Shown: positions 1 to 8,512 of the stretch, one piece after another
Position numbering within the stretch: the first letter of the stretch is position 1
How the letters are laid out: each line of letters begins with the position of its first letter
Assembly: GCF_001984055.1 (NCBI RefSeq)
Contig: NZ_LYVO01000028.1
Coordinates: forward strand, 17,266 to 81,265
Source of the DNA: Variovorax sp. KK3
GTDB lineage: Bacteria; Pseudomonadota; Gammaproteobacteria; Burkholderiales; Burkholderiaceae_C
DNA length: 64,000 bases
Direction: 5' to 3'
The notes under the pieces: generated by a model
Told to the model about the DNA's origin: nothing
Databases searched by the model: none
What the model saw: the letters and a program-made list of their open reading frames with translations, nothing else
Position numbers and translations under genes: made by a program

Positions 1-279
1 CCGAACATGGAGGCCAGCCACCGCGCCGGGCTCAAGCGCGCGGCCACGGGGCTCGACCAGGAAGCGATCGCCACGCTGATCCTCTCGGGCCGCTTCCTGG
101 GCTTCCTGCCCGACCACTACGGGCGCATCTTCGAGCAGGACGGGCGCATGCGGCCCGTGCGCAAGTCGCTGTTTCGCTACGACTGCGGATTCGTCTGCGT
201 GATGCGGCGCTCGCCGGCACCGAGCCGGGCGGCGCTGGCGTTTCGCGACGCGCTGCTGGGCGCGCATGGGGCTGGCTGA
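1..279 (+). CDS. LysR-family transcriptional regulator, C-terminal part only
   Basis: The frame is open at the left edge of the window, so only about the last 92 residues of the protein are present. The visible part matches the end of a LysR effector-binding domain: a helix with a conserved leucine-rich stretch (LILSGRFLGFLPDHY), then an acidic/arginine-rich segment and a final helix before the stop. The DNA-binding helix-turn-helix and the first half of the effector domain lie outside the window. Its target cannot be judged because its divergent partner is not visible. The family call is firm, the specificity unknown. Confidence 0.8.
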   Translation, partial: PNMEASHRAGLKRAATGLDQEAIATLILSGRFLGFLPDHYGRIFEQDGRMRPVRKSLFRYDCGFVCVMRRSPAPSRAALAFRDALLGAHGAG

Positions 280-398
280 GCTGCCGCGCGCCGGACGGGT
301 TGCGCCTTCTCCGACGCCGATGTCGGTGCCGGCCCGACATCCCCCGGCCGCGGCGTGCCTAGCCTGAACGCGCCTGCCATTCGAAAGAGGAGCCGCCG

Positions 399-572
399 AT
401 GAACCGCCAACCCGATCCCCGCCACGCCGAGAAGCGACGCGCCGACCTTTCGCATGCGCACCTGCCGCATGACCATGACAGCCCCGTTCCAACGCGGCCG
501 GCCGAAGAAGGCGAGGCGCAGCAGAGCCCTGGCGCCAAGCCTCTGGTGAAGAAGCAGCAACAGCAGCACTGA
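399..572 (+). CDS. small hydrophilic protein of unknown function (57 aa)
   Basis: A 57-codon ATG frame follows a purine-rich ribosome site (GAAAGAGGAG) about six bases upstream. The product is very polar, rich in His, Arg, Glu and Gln, ends in KKQQQQH, and has no membrane segment or signal peptide. I do not recognise a family. It stands alone between the truncated LysR gene and the convergent Crp/Fnr gene, with no further coding frame around it. The good ribosome site and biased composition favour a real gene over chance, but there is no functional clue. Confidence 0.5.
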   Translation: MNRQPDPRHAEKRRADLSHAHLPHDHDSPVPTRPAEEGEAQQSPGAKPLVKKQQQQH

Positions 573-617
573 ACCGCCGCGAACCGCCGTGCCGCCCTGC
601 CGCCGGGCGCAGCGGCG

Positions 618-1325
618 CTACTCGACGAAGCGCCGCAGTCCGTCGAGATCGATCACGGTGATGCCGCCGTATTCGATGCGCAGCAGCCCGGCCTCGCGCA
701 GCCGGTTGAGTGCGGCGTTGCAGCGTTGGCGAGACAGGCCCGAGAGGTTCGCGATTTCCTCCTGCGATGTCTGCAGATGCACGTCGACATCGGGATGCAG
801 CCAGGGATGGAACAAGCCCGCCAGTGCCCGCGCGACCTGGCTGTCGGCGTCGAGCAGGCGGTGCGCCGCGTAGTTGCCCATGAACCAGTGCAGCCGCTCG
901 TTGATCTGCCGCAGCAGGAAGTGGTCGAAGGTCTGCTGCGTCTGGTGCAGCCACTCGAAGGTCTCCAGCGGCAGCAGCGCCACGCGGCTGTCGCGCAGCG
1001 CGACGATGTCGGCCGAGCGCGGCACGGCACGCAGCAGGGTGCCTTCGCCGAACCAGCTGCCGACCGACAAGCCGCCGAAGGTGACGGAGCGGCCGTCGTC
1101 GGAGTCGATGGACCACTTGAGCAGCCCTTCCAGCGTGCCGTACCAGTGCAGCGGCGTGTCGCCGCGCCGGCACAGCGCGGCGCCGGCGGCCACGGATTGC
1201 TCGCGCATCTCTTCGGCCACGCGCGCCTGAACGTCGCCCGGCAGCGCGGGGAACCAGACCGAGCGCTGCAACAGCTGGTCGATGGTGAGAGAGGCCGCCG
1301 GTGTGCGGCTCGGCTTGGGTTGCAT
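618..1325 (-). CDS. Crp/Fnr-family transcriptional regulator
   Basis: The 235-residue protein has the usual two-domain plan: a cyclic-nucleotide-binding-like beta-roll at about residues 20-140, including a GSWFGEGTLL stretch typical of the roll, and a winged helix-turn-helix at about 175-230 (TSQEEIANLSGLSRQRCNAA). It lacks the N-terminal cysteines of Fnr, so oxygen sensing through an iron-sulfur cluster is unlikely. It is transcribed divergently from the BKACE/dehydrogenase/ligase genes across a 115-bp gap, so it is the natural candidate regulator of that pathway. The ligand is not predictable. Confidence 0.85.
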   Translation of the reverse strand: MQPKPSRTPAASLTIDQLLQRSVWFPALPGDVQARVAEEMREQSVAAGAALCRRGDTPLHWYGTLEGLLKWSIDSDDGRSVTFGGLSVGSWFGEGTLLRAVPRSADIVALRDSRVALLPLETFEWLHQTQQTFDHFLLRQINERLHWFMGNYAAHRLLDADSQVARALAGLFHPWLHPDVDVHLQTSQEEIANLSGLSRQRCNAALNRLREAGLLRIEYGGITVIDLDGLRRFVE

Positions 1326-1364
1326 CGGGGGGTGTCCTGCGCCGCGTAAACCCTGACTTCAAAT

Positions 1365-1378
1365 GTCGTCGCGATGAC
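1365..1378. promoter_or_regulatory. candidate operator palindrome between crp/fnr-like gene and BKACE gene
   Basis: GTCGTCGCGATGAC is a near-perfect inverted repeat (12 of 14 positions pair) in the 115-bp divergent intergenic region. Its position suits binding of the adjacent Crp/Fnr-type regulator. It is not the classical TGTGA or TTGAT box, so the assignment rests only on symmetry and location. Confidence 0.3.
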
Positions 1379-1440
1379 TGTGGCCCGGACGGCGGCCAAA
1401 AATAATAGCGCGCTCATCCCAAGATCCAGGAGCCGATTCG

Positions 1441-2358
1441 ATGTCCAAGCGCAAGGTGATCGTGACCATCGCCCCCACGGGCGGCATGGCGCACAAGTCG
1501 CAGAACCCCCACCTCCCCACCCAGCCCGCCGAGATCGCGACCGACGTGGTGGCCTGCTGGAAGGCCGGCGCCAGCGTCGCGGCCATTCACGCACGGCGGC
1601 CCGACGACGGCGCGACCTGCGATGCGGCGGTGTACCGCGAGATCAACCAGCGCATCCGCGATGCCGGCTGCGACATCGTGCTCAACAACTCGACCGGCGG
1701 CGGCGTGCACGGCGACATGGTCAAGCCGCTGCCCGGCGGGCGCTGGGAGATCGCGTTCGACGAACGCGTGAAGGGCATGGATGCCGGCGCCGAGATGTGC
1801 ACGCTCGACGCGACCACGCTCAACCTGAGCTTCGAGGGCCGCGAGATCCTGATGGACACGCCGCTGACCAAGGGCCGCGAACTCGCCGCCGGCATGAAGG
1901 CGCGCGGCATCAAGCCCGAGTGGGAGGTGTTCAGCCCCACGCACATCCTGCAGGACACGACGACGCTGATCAACGAAGGGCTGGACGAGGCGCCGTACTT
2001 CATCAACCTGGTGATGAACGTGCACCGCGCGTTCCAGAACGCGATGCCGTTTTCGCCGCGCCACCTGCAGATGATGGTCGACACGCTGCCCAAGGGCGCG
2101 ATCTTCTGCGTGAGCGGCATCGGGCCGTCGCAGCTCGAAGCCAACATCAGCGCCCTGCTGCTCGGTGGCCACGCGCGCGTGGGGCTGGAGGACAACCTGT
2201 ACTACCGCCACGGCGAGCTGGCCACCAACCTGCAGCTGACCGAGCGCATCGTGCGCGTCATCCGCGAGATGGACATGGAGCCGGCCACGCCGGCCGAGGC
2301 GCGCGACATGATGGGGCTGCCGCGCATGGGGCTGCCCAAGCCCGAGTTCGCGATCTGA
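1441..2358 (+). CDS. beta-keto acid cleavage enzyme (BKACE family, formerly DUF849)
   Basis: The 305-residue protein has the family's TIM-barrel signatures: an N-terminal IAPTGG metal-site strand, the HARRPDDG loop (usually HxR), NNSTGGG, and a C-terminal GLEDNLYY segment. BKACE enzymes use Zn and acetyl-CoA to exchange the acyl part of a beta-keto acid, releasing acetoacetate or a related product. A ribosome site (CAGGAG) precedes the ATG. It lies 3 bp ahead of a dehydrogenase that could make its beta-keto substrate, the order seen in carnitine (dehydrocarnitine) degradation. The true substrate is not determined by the sequence alone. Confidence 0.9.
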   Translation: MSKRKVIVTIAPTGGMAHKSQNPHLPTQPAEIATDVVACWKAGASVAAIHARRPDDGATCDAAVYREINQRIRDAGCDIVLNNSTGGGVHGDMVKPLPGGRWEIAFDERVKGMDAGAEMCTLDATTLNLSFEGREILMDTPLTKGRELAAGMKARGIKPEWEVFSPTHILQDTTTLINEGLDEAPYFINLVMNVHRAFQNAMPFSPRHLQMMVDTLPKGAIFCVSGIGPSQLEANISALLLGGHARVGLEDNLYYRHGELATNLQLTERIVRVIREMDMEPATPAEARDMMGLPRMGLPKPEFAI

Positions 2359-2361
2359 GCC

Positions 2362-3318
2362 ATGGCTGCACTGCACGACAAGACCATCCGCCGCGTCGCC
2401 GTGGTCGGCACGGGCGTGATCGGCGCGAGCTGGGCTGCGTACTTCCTCGCGCACGGGCTCGATGTCGACGCCACCGATCCGTCGCCGGGCGCCGAAGCGC
2501 GGCTGCGCGAAGCCGTGGCGCAGCACTGGCCGACGCTCGAGCGCTTCGGGCTCGCCGAAGGTGCGTCGATGGATCGCCTGCGTTTCCATCCGGATCTGGA
2601 AGCGGCTTTGCGCGACTGCGACTTCGTGCAGGAGAACGGGCCGGAGCGCCTGGACTTCAAGATCGACCTGTTCCGGCGCATGGACGCCGCGGCGCCTGCG
2701 CATGCCATCCTGGCTTCGAGTTCATCGGGCTTGCGCGTCAGCGACTTCCAGTCCGGCTGCGCGAACCCGCAGCGCGTGGTGCTGGGCCATCCTTTCAACC
2801 CGCCGCACCTGATTCCGCTGGTGGAAGTGATCGGCGGCGAGGGCACCTCGGCCGACGCCGTGGCACGCACGATGGATTTCTATGCGGCGATCGGCAAGCG
2901 GCCGATCCACGTGAAGCGCGAGGTCAAGGGGCATATCGCGAACCGGCTGCAGGCTGCGCTGTGGCGCGAGGCTTTTCATCTGGTGGAGCAGGGCGTGGCG
3001 TCGGTGGCCGACATCGACACTGCGATCGCGCACGGGCCGGGGCTGCGCTGGGCCTTGATGGGGCCTTTCATGAACCTACATCTGTCGGGCGGCGCAGGCG
3101 GCGTCGCGCACGTGCTCGCGCACCTGGGCGGGCCGATCGAAGACTGGTGGAAAGATCTTGGCGCACCCACGATGAGCGAGGCGATCAAGAAGCAAGTCAC
3201 CGAAGGCGTGGCTGCGGAGATGGGCGAGCGCAGCCTGCAGGAACTCGAGTCAACGCGCGACACCCTGCTGTTGAACCTGATTCGCGCAAAGGCCGCCTCC
3301 GGCACACTCGAAGCATGA
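2362..3318 (+). CDS. 3-hydroxyacyl-CoA / L-carnitine dehydrogenase-type NAD enzyme
   Basis: The 318-residue protein starts with a Rossmann dinucleotide fold (VVGTGVIGASWAAYF, residues about 14-28) and carries the catalytic His region GHPFNPPHLIPLVEV near residue 140, followed by the all-helical C-terminal dimer domain. Length and motifs fit L-carnitine 3-dehydrogenase and short 3-hydroxybutyryl-CoA dehydrogenases. Translation is probably coupled to the BKACE gene (3-bp gap). The pair would oxidise a 3-hydroxy acid to the 3-keto acid and then cleave it. The thioesterase often found in carnitine operons is absent here. Confidence 0.85.
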   Translation: MAALHDKTIRRVAVVGTGVIGASWAAYFLAHGLDVDATDPSPGAEARLREAVAQHWPTLERFGLAEGASMDRLRFHPDLEAALRDCDFVQENGPERLDFKIDLFRRMDAAAPAHAILASSSSGLRVSDFQSGCANPQRVVLGHPFNPPHLIPLVEVIGGEGTSADAVARTMDFYAAIGKRPIHVKREVKGHIANRLQAALWREAFHLVEQGVASVADIDTAIAHGPGLRWALMGPFMNLHLSGGAGGVAHVLAHLGGPIEDWWKDLGAPTMSEAIKKQVTEGVAAEMGERSLQELESTRDTLLLNLIRAKAASGTLEA

Positions 3319-3324
3319 CGGCCC

Positions 3325-3412
3325 CCCGGCTTTTCACGAGCTTCGCTCGTGTAACTCCACCCCCCACGGGGGAGGCGCGGCCCGCCTTGGGGCGGCCCGG
3401 CGGCGGCCGCCT
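3325..3412 (+). repeat. GC-rich intergenic palindromic repeat, copy A
   Basis: Three consecutive stem-loops lie between two codirectional genes: CACGAGC/GCTCGTG with a three-base loop (3335-3351), a C-run/G-run hairpin (3355-3374), and GGCCCGCC/GGGCGGCC (about 3379-3398). The last element reappears at 22.3 kb and, inverted, at 51.35 kb, and the first part resembles the right end of the window. This is an intergenic repeat family; it may also act as a transcription attenuator between the dehydrogenase and ligase genes. Confidence 0.75.
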
Positions 3413-3430
3413 ACTACCTCTGGAGGCGCC

Positions 3431-5239
3431 ATGGTGACGGGCTTCTTCGACGACGACACCCAACTCGCCCCGCCGCGCACGCTGCGCATCGACTTCGACG
3501 ATGGCTCCTTCGCACTGCGTTCGCCGGTGGCGCTGCGACCCTACGCGCGCTGCATCGGCGAATGGCTCGAACGCTGGGCGCGCGAGACGCCCGACGCGAT
3601 CGCGCTGGCCGAGCGCAACGAACAAGGCGACGGCTGGCGCAAGCTGGACTACCGTGCGTTGCGGCAGGCGGTCGGCGCGGTCGCCCAAGGCCTGCTCGAC
3701 CTGAACGTGCCGGCGGACAAGCCGGTGGTGATCCTCTCCGACAACGCGATCGACCACGCGGTGCTGATGCTCGCCGCCATGCACATCGGCCGCACTGCAT
3801 GCTCGCTTTCCAGCGCCTATTCGCGCATGGCCAAGGATCCGTCGCGGCTGCACGTCATGCTGCAGACGCTGCAGCCTTCGTTGATCTACGCATCCGATGC
3901 CAAGGTGTACGGCGGCGCGCTCGCCGGGTGCGGGGTCGAAGCCGTTGCGGTATTCAGCCGCCATGCCGATACGCACCCGGGTGCCCTGCCCTTCGAGCGG
4001 CTGATCGCCACGGCGGAAACGCCTGCGGTGATGCAGGCCTTCGAAGCCATCGGCCCCGACACGCACGCCAAGTACCTGCTGACCTCGGGCTCCACCGGCA
4101 AGCCCAAGGTGGTGATCAACACGCACCGCATGCTGTGCGCCAACCAGCAGATGATCGCGCAGACCTGGCGCTTTCTGGGTCACGAGGCGCCGGTGCTGGT
4201 CGACTGGCTGCCCTGGAGTCACACCTTCGGCGCGAACCACAACTTCAACATGGTGCTGTGCCATGGCGGCGCGCTCTACATCGACGAGGGCCGGCCGGCG
4301 CCGGGCCTGATCGAGAAGACGGTGCGCAACCTGCGTGAAGTGCGGCCCACGCTGCTGTTCAACGTGCCGCGCGGCTACGACATGCTGCTGCCCTTCCTTG
4401 AGGCCGACGAGGCGCTCGCGGCCGACGTGCTCTCACGCCTGCGCCTGTGTTTCTACGCCGCCGCGGCGCTCGCGCCATCGACCTGGCAGCGGCTCGAAGC
4501 CGTGGCCCGGCGCGCGCGGCCGGACAGGCCCTTGTGGCTCACCACATCGTGGGGCGCGACCGAGACCTCGCCGGCCATCACGTCGGCCCACTGGAAGCTC
4601 GACGGCGCCGGATGCATCGGCGCGCCGCTGCCGGGGCTGGAGCTCAAGTTCGTGCCCAACGGCGACAAGCTCGAGATGCGGGTCAAGGGCGTGTCGGTGT
4701 TCCCCGGCTACCGCCACGCACCGCGCGAGACGGCACAGGCCTTCGACGAAGAGGGCTACTACCGCATCGGCGACGCGGGCTACCTGGCCGATGCGGCGCG
4801 GCCCGAATGCGGCGTGATCTTCAACGGTCGCGTGGCCGAAGACTTCAAGCTCAACAGCGGCACTTGGGTGTCGGTGGGCACGCTGCGGGTCGACATCGTC
4901 TCGCGCCTCGCACCGCTGGCGCAGGACGTGGTGATCACCGGCCACGACCGCGATTGCGTGGGCATGCTGGTCTTTCCGAGCGCGCAGGCTGCGGCCATGC
5001 CGCCGGCGGAGCTGCAGGCGGCGATCCATCGCACGATGACGGCGCTGCGCGAGGCCGGCGCGGGCTCGTCGCAATGCCCGGTTCGCGCGCTCGTGCTGGG
5101 CACGCCGCCCGACATCGACGCGGGCGAGATCACGGACAAGGGCTACATCAACCAGCGCGCGGTGCTGAACCGCCGCGCGGCGGAGGTGGAGCGGCTTCAC
5201 GGTGCCGCGCACGATCCGGCGGTGGTGCGGCTGGACTGA
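3431..5239 (+). CDS. AMP-forming acyl-CoA ligase, feruloyl-CoA-synthase-like
   Basis: The 602-residue protein belongs to the ANL adenylate-forming superfamily. Visible core motifs are the P-loop TSGSTGKPK at about residue 220, the A5 motif TTSWGATETSP near 375, the hinge region GRVAEDFKLNSG near 470, and a terminal catalytic lysine in EITDKGYIN. The family resemblance is to feruloyl-CoA synthases, which activate hydroxycinnamates with ATP and CoA. No enoyl-CoA hydratase/aldolase partner (ech) is present, so lignin-type ferulate cleavage is not supported; it may activate a carboxylate made by the upstream BKACE/dehydrogenase pair. A CTGGAGG ribosome site follows the repeat. Confidence 0.85.
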   Translation: MVTGFFDDDTQLAPPRTLRIDFDDGSFALRSPVALRPYARCIGEWLERWARETPDAIALAERNEQGDGWRKLDYRALRQAVGAVAQGLLDLNVPADKPVVILSDNAIDHAVLMLAAMHIGRTACSLSSAYSRMAKDPSRLHVMLQTLQPSLIYASDAKVYGGALAGCGVEAVAVFSRHADTHPGALPFERLIATAETPAVMQAFEAIGPDTHAKYLLTSGSTGKPKVVINTHRMLCANQQMIAQTWRFLGHEAPVLVDWLPWSHTFGANHNFNMVLCHGGALYIDEGRPAPGLIEKTVRNLREVRPTLLFNVPRGYDMLLPFLEADEALAADVLSRLRLCFYAAAALAPSTWQRLEAVARRARPDRPLWLTTSWGATETSPAITSAHWKLDGAGCIGAPLPGLELKFVPNGDKLEMRVKGVSVFPGYRHAPRETAQAFDEEGYYRIGDAGYLADAARPECGVIFNGRVAEDFKLNSGTWVSVGTLRVDIVSRLAPLAQDVVITGHDRDCVGMLVFPSAQAAAMPPAELQAAIHRTMTALREAGAGSSQCPVRALVLGTPPDIDAGEITDKGYINQRAVLNRRAAEVERLHGAAHDPAVVRLD

Positions 5240-5244
5240 AAGCG

Positions 5245-5994
5245 CTAGCCCGGCCAGCGCGCGGTGCCGCTGCCGCGCGAAGTCCCCGGCTCGGGAAAAG
5301 GCATGGGCCACGACAGCGCGCCCATGCGGGTGGATTGCAGCGATGCCCTGTCGGTCTCCACCTGCTGAAAGCATTCCAGCATCGCGTTGACGCCCGGCGC
5401 GCGCCCGGGATGGTCGCGCCACTGAGGCCACTCGTGGTCCATCTGCGCGCACAGGTCCGGCCAGGCCTCCGCCAGCGCGGCCCATGACACCAGCTCCGGA
5501 TCGGCCACCTGCCGGGCCAGCCGCGACATGCCACGGCGCAGCGAAGGCACCTGCTCCAGCAGCAGTCGGCAGCGCCGGAATTCCTGCACATCGCGCGGCA
5601 GGTCCAGGCCCGAGCCGCCGTAATGGCGGGGCCGCACGCCGGTGAGCAGGGCGAAGAGCGCCAGGCTCGACAGGCCTTGCTCGCCCGCGGCCAGCCAGCG
5701 CACGGCCTCGGGGTCGAGGCGGCGCGCCGAGCGGCCGAGCTGCGCACGCACGCGCCCCATGGCCGCCGCGGTCTCCTGCGCACGCAGGCGCGCCAGGCCA
5801 TCGCGCGGGCCGATGACGGCGGTGGCGCCCAGCATGCGGGCCACGTCGGCATGCAGCACGTGCAGGTCGCTCGCGCCGCGCAGCAGGCGCAGCCAGGCAC
5901 CGAGCGGCATGTCGCCATACAGGATCGTGCAGCCTTCTCGCTGCGCGATCCTGTAGTTGGGCGCACCCTCGGGCGCTGGCTTCAGCGTGCTCAT
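5245..5994 (-). CDS. conserved protein of unknown function (249 aa)
   Basis: The frame encodes a soluble, Leu/Arg/Ala-rich protein with no signal peptide, membrane segment or catalytic motif I can name. It converges on the acyl-CoA ligase with a 5-bp gap and diverges from the ModE-like regulator, which might link it to the molybdenum genes. The ATG start gives a plausible N-terminus (MSTLKPAPEG), and codon bias agrees with neighbouring genes (G/C in third positions). Beyond a probably cytoplasmic, mostly helical protein, nothing can be said. Confidence 0.6.
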   Translation of the reverse strand: MSTLKPAPEGAPNYRIAQREGCTILYGDMPLGAWLRLLRGASDLHVLHADVARMLGATAVIGPRDGLARLRAQETAAAMGRVRAQLGRSARRLDPEAVRWLAAGEQGLSSLALFALLTGVRPRHYGGSGLDLPRDVQEFRRCRLLLEQVPSLRRGMSRLARQVADPELVSWAALAEAWPDLCAQMDHEWPQWRDHPGRAPGVNAMLECFQQVETDRASLQSTRMGALSWPMPFPEPGTSRGSGTARWPG

Positions 5995-6114
5995 GGCTCT
6001 CTATCGGCAGCCGGGGCCTTCGCGAACAGGGTGCGGGCGCCAAAAAAGTGCGCGGCCCGGGCGGCGACGCATCGATTACGCTTCGGGGCTGACCTCAAGA
6101 CGCGACGCCCCGGC

Positions 6115-6462
6115 ATGAAATCCAAAGTGCAGTTTCGACTTCGCATCTACCGCGACGAGAGCATCGCCATCGGCCCGGGCAAGATCGCGCTGCTCGAAGC
6201 CATCGCCGAGACCGGCTCGATCTCGGCCGCCGGGCGGCAGCTGGGCATGTCCTACCGCCGGGCCTGGCTGTTGATCGACGAGATGAACAAGGCGCTCAGC
6301 AGCCCCGCCGTCAACACCGCGGCCGGTGGCTCGCACGGCGGCGGCAGCGCGCTGACGCCCGTGGGCGAGCAGATCGTCAAGCACTACCGCGCCGTGGAAA
6401 GCACGGCCCGCATGAGCGCGGCCGCGGACATCGCGGCGCTGACGCGGCTGCTGGCCCAGTAA
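6115..6462 (+). CDS. short ModE-like winged-helix regulator (DNA-binding domain only)
   Basis: The 115-residue product is the LysR-like winged-helix domain of molybdate regulators: FRLRIYRDESIAIGPGKI, then GSISAAGRQLGMSYRRAWLL, the standard ModE helix-turn-helix. It lacks the C-terminal TOBE/molbindin domains that bind molybdate in full-length ModE (about 260 aa), so ligand sensing must differ or involve a partner. The ATG at 6115 is chosen because the domain begins there; upstream in-frame codons read as non-coding sequence. It lies 14 bp before the TrmO-family gene and 1.3 kb before modBAC. Confidence 0.85.
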   Translation: MKSKVQFRLRIYRDESIAIGPGKIALLEAIAETGSISAAGRQLGMSYRRAWLLIDEMNKALSSPAVNTAAGGSHGGGSALTPVGEQIVKHYRAVESTARMSAAADIAALTRLLAQ

Positions 6463-6476
6463 GGAAAGGCCCTGCG

Positions 6477-6968
6477 ATGACGGCACCAGACACCATCGAG
6501 TGCCGGCCCATCGGCCTGGTGCACAGCCGTTTCACCGCCGTCGAAGGCATGCCGATCCAGACCGCCGGCGCGCCGGACGAACCGGGGCGAATCGAGCTCT
6601 TTCCCGACTATGCCGCGGGCCTGAAAGACATCGAGGGCTTCGACTACCTGATCGTGCTGACCCACTTCCACCGCTGCATGCAAGAGCGGCTGGAAGTGAC
6701 GCCCTTCCTCGATACGGCTGCCCATGGTGTGTTCGCGACCCGCGCGCCGGCGCGGCCGAACCGCATCGGACTGTCGATCGTGCGGTTGATGTCGGTGGAA
6801 GGCCGCACCCTCCATTTCAGCGGCAACGACATGCTGGACCAGACGCCGGTGCTGGACATCAAGCCCTATGTGCCGCGCTTCGACGTGCGCGACACGCAGC
6901 GCATCGGCTGGTTCGCCGGGCGGGTGGACGCTTTAGCCCAGGTCCGGTCCGACGACAGGATGGGCTGA
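6477..6968 (+). CDS. TrmO/TsaA (YaeB) family SAM-dependent methyltransferase-like protein
   Basis: The 163-residue protein has the beta-barrel TsaA fold: IGLVHSRF near the start, the central GFDYLIVLTHFH strand and helix, and the signature TRAPARPNRIGLS segment. In E. coli the family member TrmO N-methylates t6A37 of tRNAs. This copy is shorter than E. coli TrmO (235 aa) and sits directly behind the ModE-like gene, so it may be the molybdenum-linked subgroup rather than a tRNA enzyme. The last 36 bp overlap the convergent nitroreductase gene. Confidence 0.85.
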   Translation: MTAPDTIECRPIGLVHSRFTAVEGMPIQTAGAPDEPGRIELFPDYAAGLKDIEGFDYLIVLTHFHRCMQERLEVTPFLDTAAHGVFATRAPARPNRIGLSIVRLMSVEGRTLHFSGNDMLDQTPVLDIKPYVPRFDVRDTQRIGWFAGRVDALAQVRSDDRMG

Positions 6969-7589
6969 CCCCGGCGCCTGCCGGCTGCCGGCCGCGGGCC
7001 CCGGCCAGCGCGACCAGACGGTGTGGGACAGCCACTCCCGGGCCGGCGGCGGTGCCTCGCGGATCGTGCCGATGCTGATGAAGCCAGCCAGATATTCGTT
7101 CGGGCCCAGGCCCAGCTCGCGCGCCAGGATGGCATCGAAGCAGCGCTCGCCGCTCAGCACGCAGGCGCCGTAGCCCAGCTGGTGCGCCGCCGCCAGCACG
7201 TTGCCCAGCGCGGCCCCGGCACCCAGCCATTGCTCGCGCAGCGGCACCTTGGTGTGCGGACGCGGCGACACCACGAAGCCGAGGAGCGTGGGCGCGCGCG
7301 TGGCGTGCTCGGCGGCGCGCTGCAGGTCGGTGGGCGTGGCCAGCGGGTCGCGGCGCAGCTTCTCGGCCTGGAAGCAATGGGCGAGCGCCGCCCGCTCGCG
7401 CTGCGGAAACTCGATCACGCGCCAAGGATGCAGCCCGCCATGGTCGGGTGCCCGCATGCCGGCCTGAACCATGCCCTCGAGCTCGTCGGCGTTCGGCCCG
7501 GGCGCCTGCAAGCGCCTGGGCGAGACGGAGCGGCGCGTCAGCAGCACTTCGAGCACGCGCTCGGCCGGGGTCATGAGGCGCGTGGTCAC
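6933..7589 (-). CDS. nitroreductase-family FMN oxidoreductase
   Basis: The 218-residue protein has the nitroreductase fold: an N-terminal LLTRRSVSPRRL phosphate-binding region, a mid-protein QWLGAGAALGNVLAAAHQLGYGA helix, and a C-terminal FISIGT strand. It resembles the compact YdjA-like group that reduces nitro compounds or quinones with NAD(P)H. The GTG at 7589 is the longest start; an ATG five codons further in is possible. It is divergent from modB, so the 199-bp gap may hold two promoters. The C-terminus overlaps the TrmO-family gene tail to tail. Confidence 0.85.
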   Translation of the reverse strand: MTTRLMTPAERVLEVLLTRRSVSPRRLQAPGPNADELEGMVQAGMRAPDHGGLHPWRVIEFPQRERAALAHCFQAEKLRRDPLATPTDLQRAAEHATRAPTLLGFVVSPRPHTKVPLREQWLGAGAALGNVLAAAHQLGYGACVLSGERCFDAILARELGLGPNEYLAGFISIGTIREAPPPAREWLSHTVWSRWPGPAAGSRQAPGSAHPVVGPDLG

Positions 7590-7652
7590 GGCGTGTCGAA
7601 AGGGGGGTGCATGCGGCGAGAGGGTTCTGCCCAGGTGCTGGAATACTGCCTC

Positions 7653-7684
7653 ATCGCTGTATCGATCGGTATACGAATATCGTT
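7653..7684. promoter_or_regulatory. candidate ModE-type operator upstream of modB
   Basis: An AT-rich, partly symmetric element (CGCTGTAT, 8-bp spacer, ATACGAATATCG) lies about 105 bp before modB in otherwise GC-rich DNA. ModE operators are inverted repeats built from TATA-rich half-sites ending in ACG/CGT, so composition and position fit, but symmetry is imperfect. It could equally serve the divergent nitroreductase gene. Confidence 0.35.
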
Positions 7685-7788
7685 CTTACGGGCCACGGCT
7701 TTTCCATCTTGCTCTCTGCCCCTGAATGCCCGCTAATCCGGCTTGGCGGAGGCGCCAAAGCGCCGTGCAACAATACCGCCGTATCTAA

Positions 7789-8472
7789 ATGAACACAACG
7801 TCATCCTTGCTCGGCACGATGGACTGGTCGCCCCTGGTCCTGTCGCTGAAGGTCGCGGGCGTGGCCACGGTGCTCGCGCTGGTGGCCGGCGTGGCGCTGG
7901 GATGGCTGTTCGCACGCAAGCGCTTCTTCGGCCGCACGGTGCTCGAGTCCTTGTTCATGCTGCCCCTGGTGCTGCCGCCCACGGTGATCGGCTACGCCAT
8001 CCTCGTGGCCGCCGGCCGGCGAAGCCCGCTGGGCGCGTGGCTGCGGGAGCACCTGGACTACACCATCATCTTCAACTGGCACGGTGCCGTGGTGGCTTCG
8101 GCCGTGGTCGCGTTGCCGCTCGTGCTGAAGTCGGCCAGCGCGGCCTTCGAAGGCGTCGACCGTGCGCTCGAAGCCGCGGCCAGCACGCTGCGCCAGTCGC
8201 CTTTTTCGGTTTTCCTGCGCGTGACGCTGCCGCTGGCCTGGCCCGGCATCCTGGCCGGCACGCTGCTGGCCTTCGCGCGCGCCATGGGCGAGTTCGGCGC
8301 ATCGCTGATGGTGGCCGGCTCCATTCCGAAGCAGACCCAGACGCTGTCGATGGCGATCTACGACGCCGCCCAAGCCGGGCAGGACGACCTGGCCTTGGTG
8401 CTCGTGATCGTGACCTCGGTGCTGTCGATCACGGTGCTGGTGCTGTCGAACCGATTCTTTTCACTTCGCTGA
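7789..8472 (+). CDS. modB: molybdate ABC transporter permease ModB
   Basis: The 227-residue inner-membrane protein shows about five hydrophobic segments and the permease (EAA) loop ALEAAASTLRQSPFSVFLRVTLPLAWPGI near residues 125-155, followed by ARAMGEFGASLMVAG, characteristic of ModB. It forms the membrane channel for molybdate uptake with ModA and ModC. It is the first gene of a modB-modA-modC operon, which differs from the usual A-B-C order. A candidate ModE-like operator lies upstream. Confidence 0.95.
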   Translation: MNTTSSLLGTMDWSPLVLSLKVAGVATVLALVAGVALGWLFARKRFFGRTVLESLFMLPLVLPPTVIGYAILVAAGRRSPLGAWLREHLDYTIIFNWHGAVVASAVVALPLVLKSASAAFEGVDRALEAAASTLRQSPFSVFLRVTLPLAWPGILAGTLLAFARAMGEFGASLMVAGSIPKQTQTLSMAIYDAAQAGQDDLALVLVIVTSVLSITVLVLSNRFFSLR

Positions 8473-8512
8473 TCTTTTCCCTGACCTTCCGACCTTCTAG
8501 GAGCTTTTCGCC

